In this document: positions 15,893 through 22,503 of the stretch, piece after piece
Layout: each line of letters starts with the position of its first letter
Position numbering within the stretch: position 1 is the first letter of the stretch
NCBI GenBank assembly: GCA_937919435.1
Contig: CALFRR010000223.1
Coordinates: 1 to 26,624 of the forward strand
Length of the DNA stretch: 26,624 nt
DNA from: an uncultured Alphaproteobacteria bacterium
GTDB lineage: Bacteria > Pseudomonadota > Alphaproteobacteria > Rhizobiales > Ancalomicrobiaceae
Reading direction: 5' to 3'
The notes under the pieces: model-generated
The model's input: only the letters and a program-made list of their open reading frames with translations
What the model was told of the DNA's origin: nothing
Database searches by the model: none
Position numbers and translations under genes: made by a program

Positions 15893-16450
15893 TCAGATCT
15901 CGAAGAGGTATTGGTGAATGTGAAGCCCTGGACCGTACACGTCGTGTATCGTCCCGATGCGCGCGATTCCAAGCCGATCGAGACTGCTCGTCACGGCGTG
16001 ACTGCTGTCGGTCACTTCCATGATCAGGCGCGTGATCCCCATGGAACGCGCCAGACTGATCATGGCCCTGAACAGAAGGGGTGACGCGTGCTTGGGTCCG
16101 TCGCGCGAGACGCACATCCAATCGGCGAAGCCGAAATGACGAGGCATGGACAACTGACGATAGACACCGCAAAATCCAAGTAGAGTTCCGTCAAACTCTA
16201 GTTTTGCAAATTTCCTATCGTCTCCGATCTGATAAAAACTCTGCACAAGCGAATCTAAAACGTATTTGACCATTCTTTCGTCGAAAGTGTTCGCGGCAAG
16301 ATTCAGGTATCTCGAAAAATCTTCTCCGGGCTCTATCTCCGGAAGAAAAGCATCATCGGCGTAGTACTTTTCAAAAACTTTCCGCGCCTGATTTTTGACG
16401 CCCCCACTCGATCGACCTTGCGAGAGTTCACAAACGCTGCTGGAACGCAT
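15893..16450 (-). CDS. GNAT-like acetyltransferase, AT-richer than neighbours
   Basis: A 185-residue soluble protein. The C-terminal half looks like a GNAT fold: 'LEFDGTLLGFCGVYR' as strands 2-3, 'GPKHASPLLFRAMISLARSMGITRLIMEV' region as the acetyl-CoA-binding helix and strand, and 'SLDRLGIARIGTIHDVYGPG' as the closing part. The pyrophosphate loop (Q/R-x-x-G-x-G/A) is not well conserved, so enzyme activity is uncertain. ATG 16450 has a strong AGGAAGAG ribosome site about 5 bases upstream; a TTG at 16507 would add 19 residues. The N-terminal half (about 16150-16450) is clearly lower in G+C, with more A/T third positions than its surroundings, a sign of transfer from another host. Substrate unknown. 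Confidence 0.6.
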   Translation of the reverse strand: MRSSSVCELSQGRSSGGVKNQARKVFEKYYADDAFLPEIEPGEDFSRYLNLAANTFDERMVKYVLDSLVQSFYQIGDDRKFAKLEFDGTLLGFCGVYRQLSMPRHFGFADWMCVSRDGPKHASPLLFRAMISLARSMGITRLIMEVTDSSHAVTSSLDRLGIARIGTIHDVYGPGLHIHQYLFEI

Positions 16451-16622
16451 TACGCTCTTCCTACGGATACATTTTAGAAGAAAATGCCAAGACTCAGGTC
16501 GTGTCAATCCACGGACGAGCGCCTCGGGTGCCTTCTATTCCGACAGCCGTCATGGATGTTCCCGATCCGCGTAGACGGAAATGCCGGCGCACCAGTTGGT
16601 CGGCAGGCTGACCGGATCGCCC

Positions 16623-17216
16623 TCAGAAGAGGTGGACGGCCTGCGGCGCAAGGAGGCCGATCGCGGTGAAGGCGACGCCGATCAGGCCGAGGCCGCCGGC
16701 GACGACGGCGAGGAAGACCATGCCGGTGATGACGGCCGCCGAGCAGAGGACGATGCCAATCTGGAAGGCGGCAGAAGCGAGTTCGTAGTGGTGATAGCGC
16801 TCCATGGCGAGATCGTGCTTGTGCTCGGCATCCTTCGCCCGAACGGCGAGCTGCTTGCGCCCCTCGCCACCGGCCTGATCGTCGTCGTATCGGGCCGCGG
16901 TCTTCCGCCAGGCGTCGATCTGCGCGGCCGTCGCCGTCTTCGCCTCGGCGTCCGCGATCGTCCTGAGGTCGATGGCGCGGCTCTCGGCGGCGGTCTGCAG
17001 CGTCGTCATGCGAATGGTTTTCGCTTGAAAGAAAGCCCACAAATTGGAGGCTTCGACGTTGCTGCTGAGGGCGGCCGTCTGGGCGCTCTTACCGAGCGTC
17101 TCGGAGAACGCGAGAAACAGAGCCAGCACCGCGATCGCCAAGGCGATCTGCTTGTTGTGTCCGGCGGCATGCGCGGCGTGATCCGAATGTTCCATGCTCG
17201 AATGAGCCTCGCTCAT
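16623..17216 (-). CDS. DUF4337 membrane protein
   Basis: A 197-residue protein of the DUF4337 family. It has a histidine-rich N-tail ('HSDHAAHAAGHNKQ'), a membrane helix at about 23-39 ('IALAIAVLALFLAFSETLG'), a long charged helical domain containing 'SNLWAFFQAKTIR' and 'RYDDDQAGGEGRKQL', and two C-terminal hydrophobic segments from about 145 on. No function is known for the family. ATG 17216 is preferred because GGAAAGGACGG lies just upstream; ATG 17234 would add six residues and overlap that site. It is in the same direction as the 32-aa membrane peptide and the CDF transporter, so the three may form one unit, and the His-rich tail fits a metal context. Confidence 0.8.
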   Translation of the reverse strand: MSEAHSSMEHSDHAAHAAGHNKQIALAIAVLALFLAFSETLGKSAQTAALSSNVEASNLWAFFQAKTIRMTTLQTAAESRAIDLRTIADAEAKTATAAQIDAWRKTAARYDDDQAGGEGRKQLAVRAKDAEHKHDLAMERYHHYELASAAFQIGIVLCSAAVITGMVFLAVVAGGLGLIGVAFTAIGLLAPQAVHLF

Positions 17217-17268
17217 GACGTCCGTCCTTTCCATTCGATCCCCTCGATCGGGCGAATCCGCCCGAAGG

Positions 17269-17367
17269 TCAACGCAGCGGCGGCAACACCAGAGCCGAAA
17301 TCACCGCCAAGCCGAATATCACGGCAGCCACCATGATCGCCGATCGGGTCGTGGGCTTTTTCGGCAT
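17269..17367 (-). CDS. 32-residue single-span membrane peptide
   Basis: A tiny frame encoding a basic N-terminus ('MPKKPTTRS') followed by one hydrophobic helix ('AIMVAAVIFGLAVISALV') and 'LPPLR'. The composition is that of a genuine one-pass membrane protein. It lies between the CDF gene and the DUF4337 gene in the same orientation, 52 bp before the latter. The ribosome site is weak (GAGAGC). Function unknown; it could be an accessory of the CDF exporter. Confidence 0.45.
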   Translation of the reverse strand: MPKKPTTRSAIMVAAVIFGLAVISALVLPPLR

Positions 17368-17435
17368 CGTCGGAAGCTCTCGTCTCGTGGTCGATGGTCG
17401 TTCACCGTTGCCGTACGGTGTACCCCGCAAACCGG

Positions 17436-18323
17436 TCATAGGACCAAGACACCCTTGTGCAGCGCGTTCTCGTCGGGCTCGACGTGGATGGTGACGATCG
17501 CGTGTTCGATCTCGGCGGTGAGGGCCGCCTCGATCCGATCGCAGATCGCATGGGCCTCGTTCACCGAGAGGGTCCCCGGAACGACGAGGTGAAAGTCGAG
17601 GAAGGTGGCCTTTCCGGCGTGCCGGGTCCGAAGCTCGTGCGCCTCGATCGCGCCGCCGGCGTTGTCGGCGATGATCGCGTGGATGCGGACGAGCGTCTCC
17701 GCCGGGACCGCCTCGTCCATCAGGCCGCTGAGCGAACCGCGCATCACCTTCCAGCCCGACCACAGGATGTTCAGGGCGACGAGCGCCGCCAGGGCGGGGT
17801 CGAGGACCGTCCAGCCGGTCACCACGACCAGAAGGACGCCGATCGCCACGCCGGCCGACGAGATCACGTCGGACAGCAGGTGATGACCGTCGGCGACGAG
17901 CGCCGGCGAGCGCAGTCTGCGGCCCTGGGAAACCAGGACCCAACACCACGCGGCATTGATCGCGCTGGCCAATCCGTTGACGAGCAGGCCTTCGAGCGGC
18001 GCGTCGAGCGGGTGGGGATCGAGGAAGCCGGCATAGGCTTCGCGCATGATGAGGATCGCCGCGACGATAATCATCACGCCTTCGAGCGTGGCGCTGAAGA
18101 GTTCCGCCTTGTGGTGACCGTAGGGGTGCTTGTCGTCGGCCGGCTGCGCTGCCACGCGAATGGCGATCAGCGCCGCGATCGCCGTCGCCACGTTGACCGT
18201 GCTCTCGAGCCCGTCGGACAGTAGAGCGACCGATCCCGTCAGCCACCACGCGATCAGTTTGAGCACCAGAACGACGAGGCCGACGAAGATGCTGCCGACG
18301 GCAATGCGGGTGGTCCGGTTCAT
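17436..18323 (-). CDS. Cation diffusion facilitator (CDF) metal exporter
   Basis: A 295-residue inner-membrane metal/proton antiporter of the CDF family with about six helices (residues 1-210) and a cytoplasmic ferredoxin-like domain (about 210-295, 'IEAHELRTRHAGKATFLDFHLVVPG'). The conserved 'HPYGHHKAE' is at 66-74. In the transport site TM5 keeps H148 and D152 (HxxxD), while the TM2 position reads D37-G-L-E40-STV-N44, that is ExxxN rather than the usual HxxxD or DxxxD. This variant occurs in a recognised CDF subgroup, but it means metal choice (Zn, Co, Fe or Mn) cannot be read off. ATG 18323 follows GAGGG. It lies upstream of the DUF4337 protein and the small membrane peptide. Confidence 0.9.
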   Translation of the reverse strand: MNRTTRIAVGSIFVGLVVLVLKLIAWWLTGSVALLSDGLESTVNVATAIAALIAIRVAAQPADDKHPYGHHKAELFSATLEGVMIIVAAILIMREAYAGFLDPHPLDAPLEGLLVNGLASAINAAWCWVLVSQGRRLRSPALVADGHHLLSDVISSAGVAIGVLLVVVTGWTVLDPALAALVALNILWSGWKVMRGSLSGLMDEAVPAETLVRIHAIIADNAGGAIEAHELRTRHAGKATFLDFHLVVPGTLSVNEAHAICDRIEAALTAEIEHAIVTIHVEPDENALHKGVLVL

Positions 18324-18502
18324 GAGGCCCTCGATCGCGAACTTCAGGTGTGCGTCGGCTGCAGGTGATTGATCGATCCCGACACCGTCTCGCCCCCTTA
18401 CGCGAGAATCCTGACAATGACCTGAAGCCGATCGGAAGCGCTCGCCGAATGTTCCACACCCGGACGGATCGGTCGTCGAAACGCAGATGCGCGTCGAGAA
18501 CG

Positions 18503-18542
18503 AGAGAGGGCCTCGCCGGCTCTGGCCGGAGAAGCCCTCTCT
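18503..18542 (-). terminator. Strong hairpin after the 58-aa gene
   Basis: AGAGAGGGC (18503-18511) and GCCCTCTCT (18534-18542) form a perfect 9-bp stem, with a further CCGG-based stem inside the 22-base loop. It starts about 20 bases after the stop of the minus-strand 58-aa gene, the usual place for a terminator. The U-tract is poor (CGTTCTC), so termination efficiency is uncertain. Confidence 0.6.
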
Positions 18543-18563
18543 GGAATTCTCAGGCGGATATGC

Positions 18564-18740
18564 TCACGCCGTCTTGTCGACGATCGTCCCCATTCCCGCA
18601 GGCGCGGGAGCCTTGGACGGGGCAGCAGCCTTCATGTCGTCGGCGTCGTTGTCGGGAGCCCGGTCACGGCCCGGACCTTCGGCGGCTTCGGTGGTACGCG
18701 GCGGCATGGCCGGCGCGGCGGACGAGATCGACATCGACAT
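18564..18740 (-). CDS. 58-residue hypothetical protein (Ala/Pro-rich, conserved-type C-terminus)
   Basis: A short gene with an excellent GGAGGAA ribosome site 5-6 bases before ATG 18740 and a strong hairpin after its stop. The product is low in complexity: a serine/alanine/proline-rich start ('MSMSISSAAPAMPPR'), a charged middle ('RDRAPDNDADD') and an Ala/Pro segment ending 'GTIVDKTA'. I recall similar small proteins with a 'VDKTA'-like end in Rhizobiales, without known function. It has no membrane segment or signal peptide and is probably disordered. The combination of ribosome site, clean frame and terminator makes expression likely. Confidence 0.7.
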   Translation of the reverse strand: MSMSISSAAPAMPPRTTEAAEGPGRDRAPDNDADDMKAAAPSKAPAPAGMGTIVDKTA

Positions 18741-18845
18741 GGGCGTTCCTCCAAGGGTGTATCCGCAATTTGCCGTATATTCATTGAGATCGAGTTAAAA
18801 TGACGCACCGCAACCGAAGTGCACGGAACGTTGTTCGCATCGAGA

Positions 18846-18907
18846 ATGTTTTCGGTTCCGCTCTGCTTTCCGTCCTGCGGAAAGCAGACCGTCGTTTGCG
18901 AAAACAT
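18846..18907. repeat. Nested perfect inverted repeats
   Basis: An inner 11-bp stem with a 5-base loop (18862-18872 with 18878-18888, TCTGCTTTCCG / CGGAAAGCAGA) sits inside an outer 9-bp inverted repeat (18846-18854 with 18899-18907, ATGTTTTCG / CGAAAACAT). The arms are perfect. As RNA this would be a stem, an internal loop and a second stem. There is no U-run on either side, and no gene ends nearby, so it is not an ordinary terminator. Confidence 0.6.
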
Positions 18908-19414
18908 CCGAAATCAGGGCAGCGCACCAATTTGTAAATGCTTCTCGCTCGCAGTATCGATCGAGGATTTCAATTGGTGAGAAAGTGTTCCGGCCCGGGT
19001 TGACTCCGCTGCGATACGGGCGCATTGGCCTCGCCGTCGAACGGTGTCTCGATGCCGTCATCCGACAACGACAGAAAGTGACATGGGCAGTATTCTCACC
19101 GGCGTGCGACCTTTCGCGACGCCGACGACAGACATGACGGCCATGAGCCGCCACGGACATTCGAGAGACGCGACGCTCCCATGAGCCGTCACCACGTCTC
19201 GAGTGCCATGGCGACCATGGGCATCGAGAGTGACGGCGATGGCGACTGCAACCCGCATCGGCACGAACGAGAGATCCACGACGCGTTCGGTTCGGACGCC
19301 GGAACCGGCTCGTCCGGTTGCGTGCATTCACGTCCATCGTGCGCGACGTCGTCGCATCTGTTTCACGCGCCCACACACTCGCCTGCGCGGAACCTCCGAG
19401 GATCCTTTCAGTAT

Positions 19415-19473
19415 CGCCGCCTGACGGCGCTCGGACACGAGTGCTGCGAAAGAGAGCTGGTTCCTCGAACCAG
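19415..19473 (+). promoter_or_regulatory. Structured leader of the NRAMP/MgtE-like operon
   Basis: Three stems precede the transporter start: CGCCG-CCTGA-CGGCG (19415-19429), GCGCTCG-GACA-CGAGTGC (19427-19444, one G-U pair) and CTGGTT-CCTCG-AACCAG (19457-19473). The first two share bases 19427-19429 and so cannot form fully together, as in switching leaders. The last ends 33 bases before the ATG. No known riboswitch consensus was recognised; regulation by this leader is inference. Confidence 0.35.
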
Positions 19474-19506
19474 TCGTTCGATTTCATCGGAACAGGCGAG
19501 GTCACG

Positions 19507-20775
19507 ATGGACTTCTTCGCTCGGATTTATTACCGGCTGCGCCGCATCTGGAAGGCCGTGGCGCTGTATTTCATGATCTCCGGCCCCGGGCTGGTCGTCA
19601 TGATCGCGGACAACGACGCCGGCGGCATCACCACCTATGCGGCCACGGGTGCGAAATACGGCTACAATCTGATCTGGTTCCTGCTGATCCTGGTTCCGGT
19701 CGCCTATTACGTCCAGGAAATGACGGTCCGGCTGGGGGCCGTCACCAAACGCGGGCATGCCGAAGCGATCTTCGACGGCTTCGGCTCGTTCTGGGGCTGG
19801 TTCTCGCTGCTCGACCTGATCCTGGTCGACTGGTTGACGCTGGTGACCGAGTTCATCGGCATGACGGCAGCGCTCAGGATCTTCGGCGTTCCCGATTGGC
19901 TGACCGTCGTCGCCGTCTGCGTCCTGATGTTCACGATGGTCCTGAACGGTCGATACTGGACGTGGGAGAAGATCGCGCTCGCCTTCTGTGCGCTCAACCT
20001 GATCTACATTCCCGCCGCCATCATGGTCCACCCGCCGGTTTCCGAAGTGATCGGTGCGGGGCTGGTTCCGAATTTTCCGGGTGGCTTCAACGGTGACCTG
20101 TTCTTCTTCCTGATGGCCAACATCGGCACGACGATCGCGCCGTGGATGCTGTTCTTCCAACAGTCGTCGGTGGTCGACAAGGGGATGAAGGAAAAGGACA
20201 TCCCCTGGGGGCGGGCCGACACCTGGGTCGGCGCGATCCTGACCGTCGTCGTGGCATTGTTCATCGTCGTCCTGACCGGTACGGTCCTCAAGGGCGTCGA
20301 AATCAGCGACGCAGCGGAAGCCGCACAGAAGCTGATGGAGACCGACAGATACGTCGGGGCCTTCATGGCGATCGGCCTCTTCGACGCCGGCCTTCTCGGA
20401 GCGATCTGCATCTCGCTCGCCAGTTCGTGGGCCTTCGGCGAGATCTTCGGTTGGGCGCATTCGCTCAATACCAAGATCAAGGAAGCGCCCTGGTTCTACG
20501 TCAACTACTTCCTGACACTGGCGACGGCCGGTGCGGTCGTCCTCATTCCGGGTGCCCCGCTCGTGCTGATCACGCTCTTCGTGCAGGTCGTCGCCGTGAC
20601 GCTCCTGCCGGCGGCGCTGGTGTTCCTGATCCTCCTGCTCAACGACCGGCACACGATGGGGGAATACTGCAACACTCCGCTTCAGAACTGGATCGGTGGC
20701 GTGATCGTCACGGCCATCATCGTGCTGTCGACCTGCTATGGCGTCAGCGCCCTGTTCCCGAACGTCTTCAACTAA
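19507..20775 (+). CDS. NRAMP-family transporter of the magnesium (NRMT) type
   Basis: A 422-residue inner-membrane protein with about eleven helices and the NRAMP start 'GPGLVVMIADNDAGG'. Where classical Mn/Fe NRAMPs have DPGN in TM1, this protein has D37-A-G-G40, so the metal-binding Asn is Gly. In TM6 the usual A-T-V-M-P-H is T-T-I-A211-P-W, so the metal-binding Met is Ala and the proton-path His is Trp. These changes are those described for NRAMP-related Mg2+ transporters, which take hydrated Mg2+ and are not strongly proton-coupled. Mg2+ uptake is thus a family-based inference, backed by an MgtE-like protein two genes downstream. ATG 19507 has GCGAGG upstream; the frame is open further but without recognisable sequence. 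It begins the operon running to 22262 or 22389. Confidence 0.85.
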   Translation: MDFFARIYYRLRRIWKAVALYFMISGPGLVVMIADNDAGGITTYAATGAKYGYNLIWFLLILVPVAYYVQEMTVRLGAVTKRGHAEAIFDGFGSFWGWFSLLDLILVDWLTLVTEFIGMTAALRIFGVPDWLTVVAVCVLMFTMVLNGRYWTWEKIALAFCALNLIYIPAAIMVHPPVSEVIGAGLVPNFPGGFNGDLFFFLMANIGTTIAPWMLFFQQSSVVDKGMKEKDIPWGRADTWVGAILTVVVALFIVVLTGTVLKGVEISDAAEAAQKLMETDRYVGAFMAIGLFDAGLLGAICISLASSWAFGEIFGWAHSLNTKIKEAPWFYVNYFLTLATAGAVVLIPGAPLVLITLFVQVVAVTLLPAALVFLILLLNDRHTMGEYCNTPLQNWIGGVIVTAIIVLSTCYGVSALFPNVFN

Positions 20776-20794
20776 GCGACGGGAGGAGACCCCA

Positions 20795-20992
20795 ATGTCC
20801 TATCCCCATCTCCTTCGGGCCCTCTTCTCGGATGCTTTTGCGCGCATTCGCTACATCAACGCAAAATATGCCGAGCCGCGCATCGCGATGTCGCCGGCGG
20901 TGCGCTTCGCGCTGTTGAGCCTGCGGATCTATCTGCTGCTGCTCGTCGGCCTGCTCGCCTACAAGTTCTACGCCGTTCTGGCTGCGTCCTGA
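20795..20992 (+). CDS. 65-residue membrane protein between NRAMP and MgtE-like genes
   Basis: A small protein 19 bp after the transporter with a strong GGGAGGAG ribosome site. The N-terminal half is amphipathic and basic ('LLRALFSDAFARIRYINAKYAEPRIAM') and the C-terminal half is one membrane helix ('LLSLRIYLLLLVGLLAYKFYAVL'). I do not recognise a family. Tight spacing on both sides (19 bp either way) places it in the operon, and its topology suits a subunit or regulator of the transporter that could contact the soluble sensor below. Confidence 0.75.
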   Translation: MSYPHLLRALFSDAFARIRYINAKYAEPRIAMSPAVRFALLSLRIYLLLLVGLLAYKFYAVLAAS

Positions 20993-21011
20993 GACCGAGA
21001 GGAGCCGAGAC

Positions 21012-22262
21012 ATGAACACCCAGCTCGAGCAGACCTTCCTTCTCAGCGCACTGATCGGCAAGCCGGCATTCATCGCAGGCAAGAAAATCGGAAAGATCTC
21101 CGATCTGATCGCCGTCGAATCGGGCAAGCTGCCGGAGGTCGGCAGCTTCGTCGTCTCGCGCCCGTTCGGGCACAAGGCTCTGTTGGTGCCGTGGGACAAG
21201 GTGTCGGATTTCGACGGCCGGCGTCTGACGATCGAGGCATCCTCGCCCGCGGAGGTCGAAGGTGAGCCCGAACCATCCCAGATCTGCCTCAAGGATCATC
21301 TCCTCGACAAGAAGGTCCTCGACTGCGACGACGACGAGGTCGAAGTCGTCTACGACATCAAACTGGCCCTTCGCGCCGGCAGGCTCTATGCGACCGAAGT
21401 CGACTGCAGCCGCTCCGCGTTCCTGCGGCGCATCGGTCTCGGGCGCATCGCCGATCTCATCGGCGGGCTCGCCGACCGCATTCGCACCGACAACACGATC
21501 CCCTGGACCTATGTTCAGCGGCTTCCCGATACGCTGACCAGCTTCAAGGGGGATCTGAAGCTGACGGTTCTGAAGGAGAAGCTGCCGGAGATTCATCCGG
21601 TCGATCTCGCCGACATCCTCGAGGAGCTCGAGCCGGCGGAGCGACTGGCGATCTTCAACGAACTGCCGATGGAGCAGGCCTCCGACACGCTGGAAGAGGT
21701 CGAGCCACGCGTGCAGCGCGAGTTGATCTCCGCCCTCGACAAGAAGCGGGCGGCGGCACTCGTCAACGACATGACGCCGGCTCAGGCTGCCGACATCCTC
21801 GCCGTCTTGCCCAGTTCGGAGGTCGACGAGATCCTCGCCGGCATCGATGCCGAGGACGCCGAGAAGATCCGTCACATCATCGAACACCACGACGAGGAGA
21901 TCATCCACTTCTCCTCGTCGCACGCGATCGAGCTTCCGCCCACGGCGACCGTCGGCCGGGTGATCGGCGACTTCCGCAATCTCGCTCGGGATGCCGACGT
22001 CGTCATGTACATCTACGTGCTCGACGAGAGCCGGAAGCTCCTCGGCGTCGTCGACATCAAGGAGGTTCTGCAGGCCGATCTCGACCAGAAGCTCGACGAG
22101 ATCATGTCCTCGAACGTGGTGTGGCTGAATGCGAGGGATCCCGTGAAAGAGGCCTCGCGGCTCTTCAAGCGATACAGCTTCCGCGCGATCCCGATCGTCG
22201 ATGACGACGAGCGCCTCGTGGGGGTGATCCCCTATCGAGACATCGTGAGCCTCAGCCATTGA
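21012..22262 (+). CDS. Soluble PRC-barrel/MgtE_N/CBS protein (MgtE sensor half without channel)
   Basis: A 416-residue protein. Two PRC-barrel-like segments come first (about 9-85, 'GKPAFIAGKKIGKISDLIA'; about 95-150, 'LLDKKVLDCDDDEVEVVYDI'). The superhelical MgtE N domain follows (about 185-290, 'IHPVDLADILEELEPAERLAIFNELP', repeats of 'AADILAVLPSSEVDEIL'), then a CBS pair (about 295-416, ending 'AIPIVDDDERLVGVIPYRDIV'). In MgtE channels these N and CBS domains bind Mg2+ and close the pore. The five-helix pore domain is entirely absent here and the protein ends after CBS2 with no membrane segment. It therefore probably senses Mg2+ for another transporter, most simply the NRAMP protein of the same operon. 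ATG 21012 follows GAGGAG and the preceding gene ends 19 bp upstream. Annotations as 'magnesium transporter' would be misleading. Confidence 0.88.
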   Translation: MNTQLEQTFLLSALIGKPAFIAGKKIGKISDLIAVESGKLPEVGSFVVSRPFGHKALLVPWDKVSDFDGRRLTIEASSPAEVEGEPEPSQICLKDHLLDKKVLDCDDDEVEVVYDIKLALRAGRLYATEVDCSRSAFLRRIGLGRIADLIGGLADRIRTDNTIPWTYVQRLPDTLTSFKGDLKLTVLKEKLPEIHPVDLADILEELEPAERLAIFNELPMEQASDTLEEVEPRVQRELISALDKKRAAALVNDMTPAQAADILAVLPSSEVDEILAGIDAEDAEKIRHIIEHHDEEIIHFSSSHAIELPPTATVGRVIGDFRNLARDADVVMYIYVLDESRKLLGVVDIKEVLQADLDQKLDEIMSSNVVWLNARDPVKEASRLFKRYSFRAIPIVDDDERLVGVIPYRDIVSLSH

Positions 22263-22278
22263 TCCGGATGGATGCGAG

Positions 22279-22389
22279 ATGTCGACCGATCACAAGCGAT
22301 ACGCCGCGAGCATGGCCCTGCTTCGAGGTGTGGCATGGTTCGGAGCTCTGGCCGTCATCGCCGCATTGGCCGTTCACCTGACGAGATGA
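22279..22389 (+). CDS. 36-residue single-span membrane peptide
   Basis: A tiny frame 16 bp after the MgtE-like gene. It has a polar, basic N-terminus ('MSTDHKRYAASMALLR') followed by one hydrophobic helix ('GVAWFGALAVIAALAVHL') and 'TR'. The ribosome site is weak (GGATGG). Its place at the end of the operon and its one-pass design make it a plausible third membrane component, but the evidence is limited to composition and position. A hairpin follows its stop. Confidence 0.45.
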   Translation: MSTDHKRYAASMALLRGVAWFGALAVIAALAVHLTR

Positions 22390-22396
22390 CGAAGGC

Positions 22397-22432
22397 CCGT
22401 CCATCTCTGGTCTGCGAGCCCCAGACGGACGG
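22397..22432 (+). terminator. Hairpin after the NRAMP/MgtE-like operon
   Basis: CCGTCC...GGACGG with an inner TCTGG/CCAGA stem, starting 8 bases after the 36-aa frame's stop. It lacks a U-tract, so it may be a weak terminator or a 3'-end stabiliser. Confidence 0.45.
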
Positions 22433-22503
22433 CGCCACTCCGAATTGAAACTTCACGAAATTTCCAACGCTCGACACGATGTTCGAGACGCGAGGCAGCG
22501 AAC

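Larger units (their letters stand above)
18741..19506. other. 766-bp non-coding region upstream of the NRAMP operon
   Basis: No gene is supported in either strand: open frames here carry no recognisable protein and no ribosome site. Two kinds of structure are present: a nested pair of perfect inverted repeats at 18846-18907, and a set of short stems at 19415-19473 in the probable leader of the transporter mRNA. The promoters of the 58-aa gene (leftward) and of the transporter operon (rightward) must lie here. I could not identify a standard M-box (Mg2+) or yybP-ykoY (Mn2+) riboswitch. Confidence 0.5.

Noticed and set aside
17269..18459. A 396-codon minus-strand frame spanning the CDF gene
   Set aside because: Only its last 32 codons resemble a protein (kept as a separate small gene); the rest is an out-of-frame shadow of the CDF transporter.
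18741..19506. M-box (Mg2+) or yybP-ykoY (Mn2+) riboswitch before the NRAMP operon
   Set aside because: Neither consensus could be found by reading; only unclassified stems are present.
19408..20652. 414-codon minus-strand frame over the NRAMP gene
   Set aside because: Antisense shadow with an Asp/Gln/His-rich nonsense product; the plus frame has clear transporter helices.
20856..22259. 467-codon minus-strand frame over the MgtE-like gene
   Set aside because: Antisense shadow; the plus frame has clear MgtE_N and CBS domains and a ribosome site.
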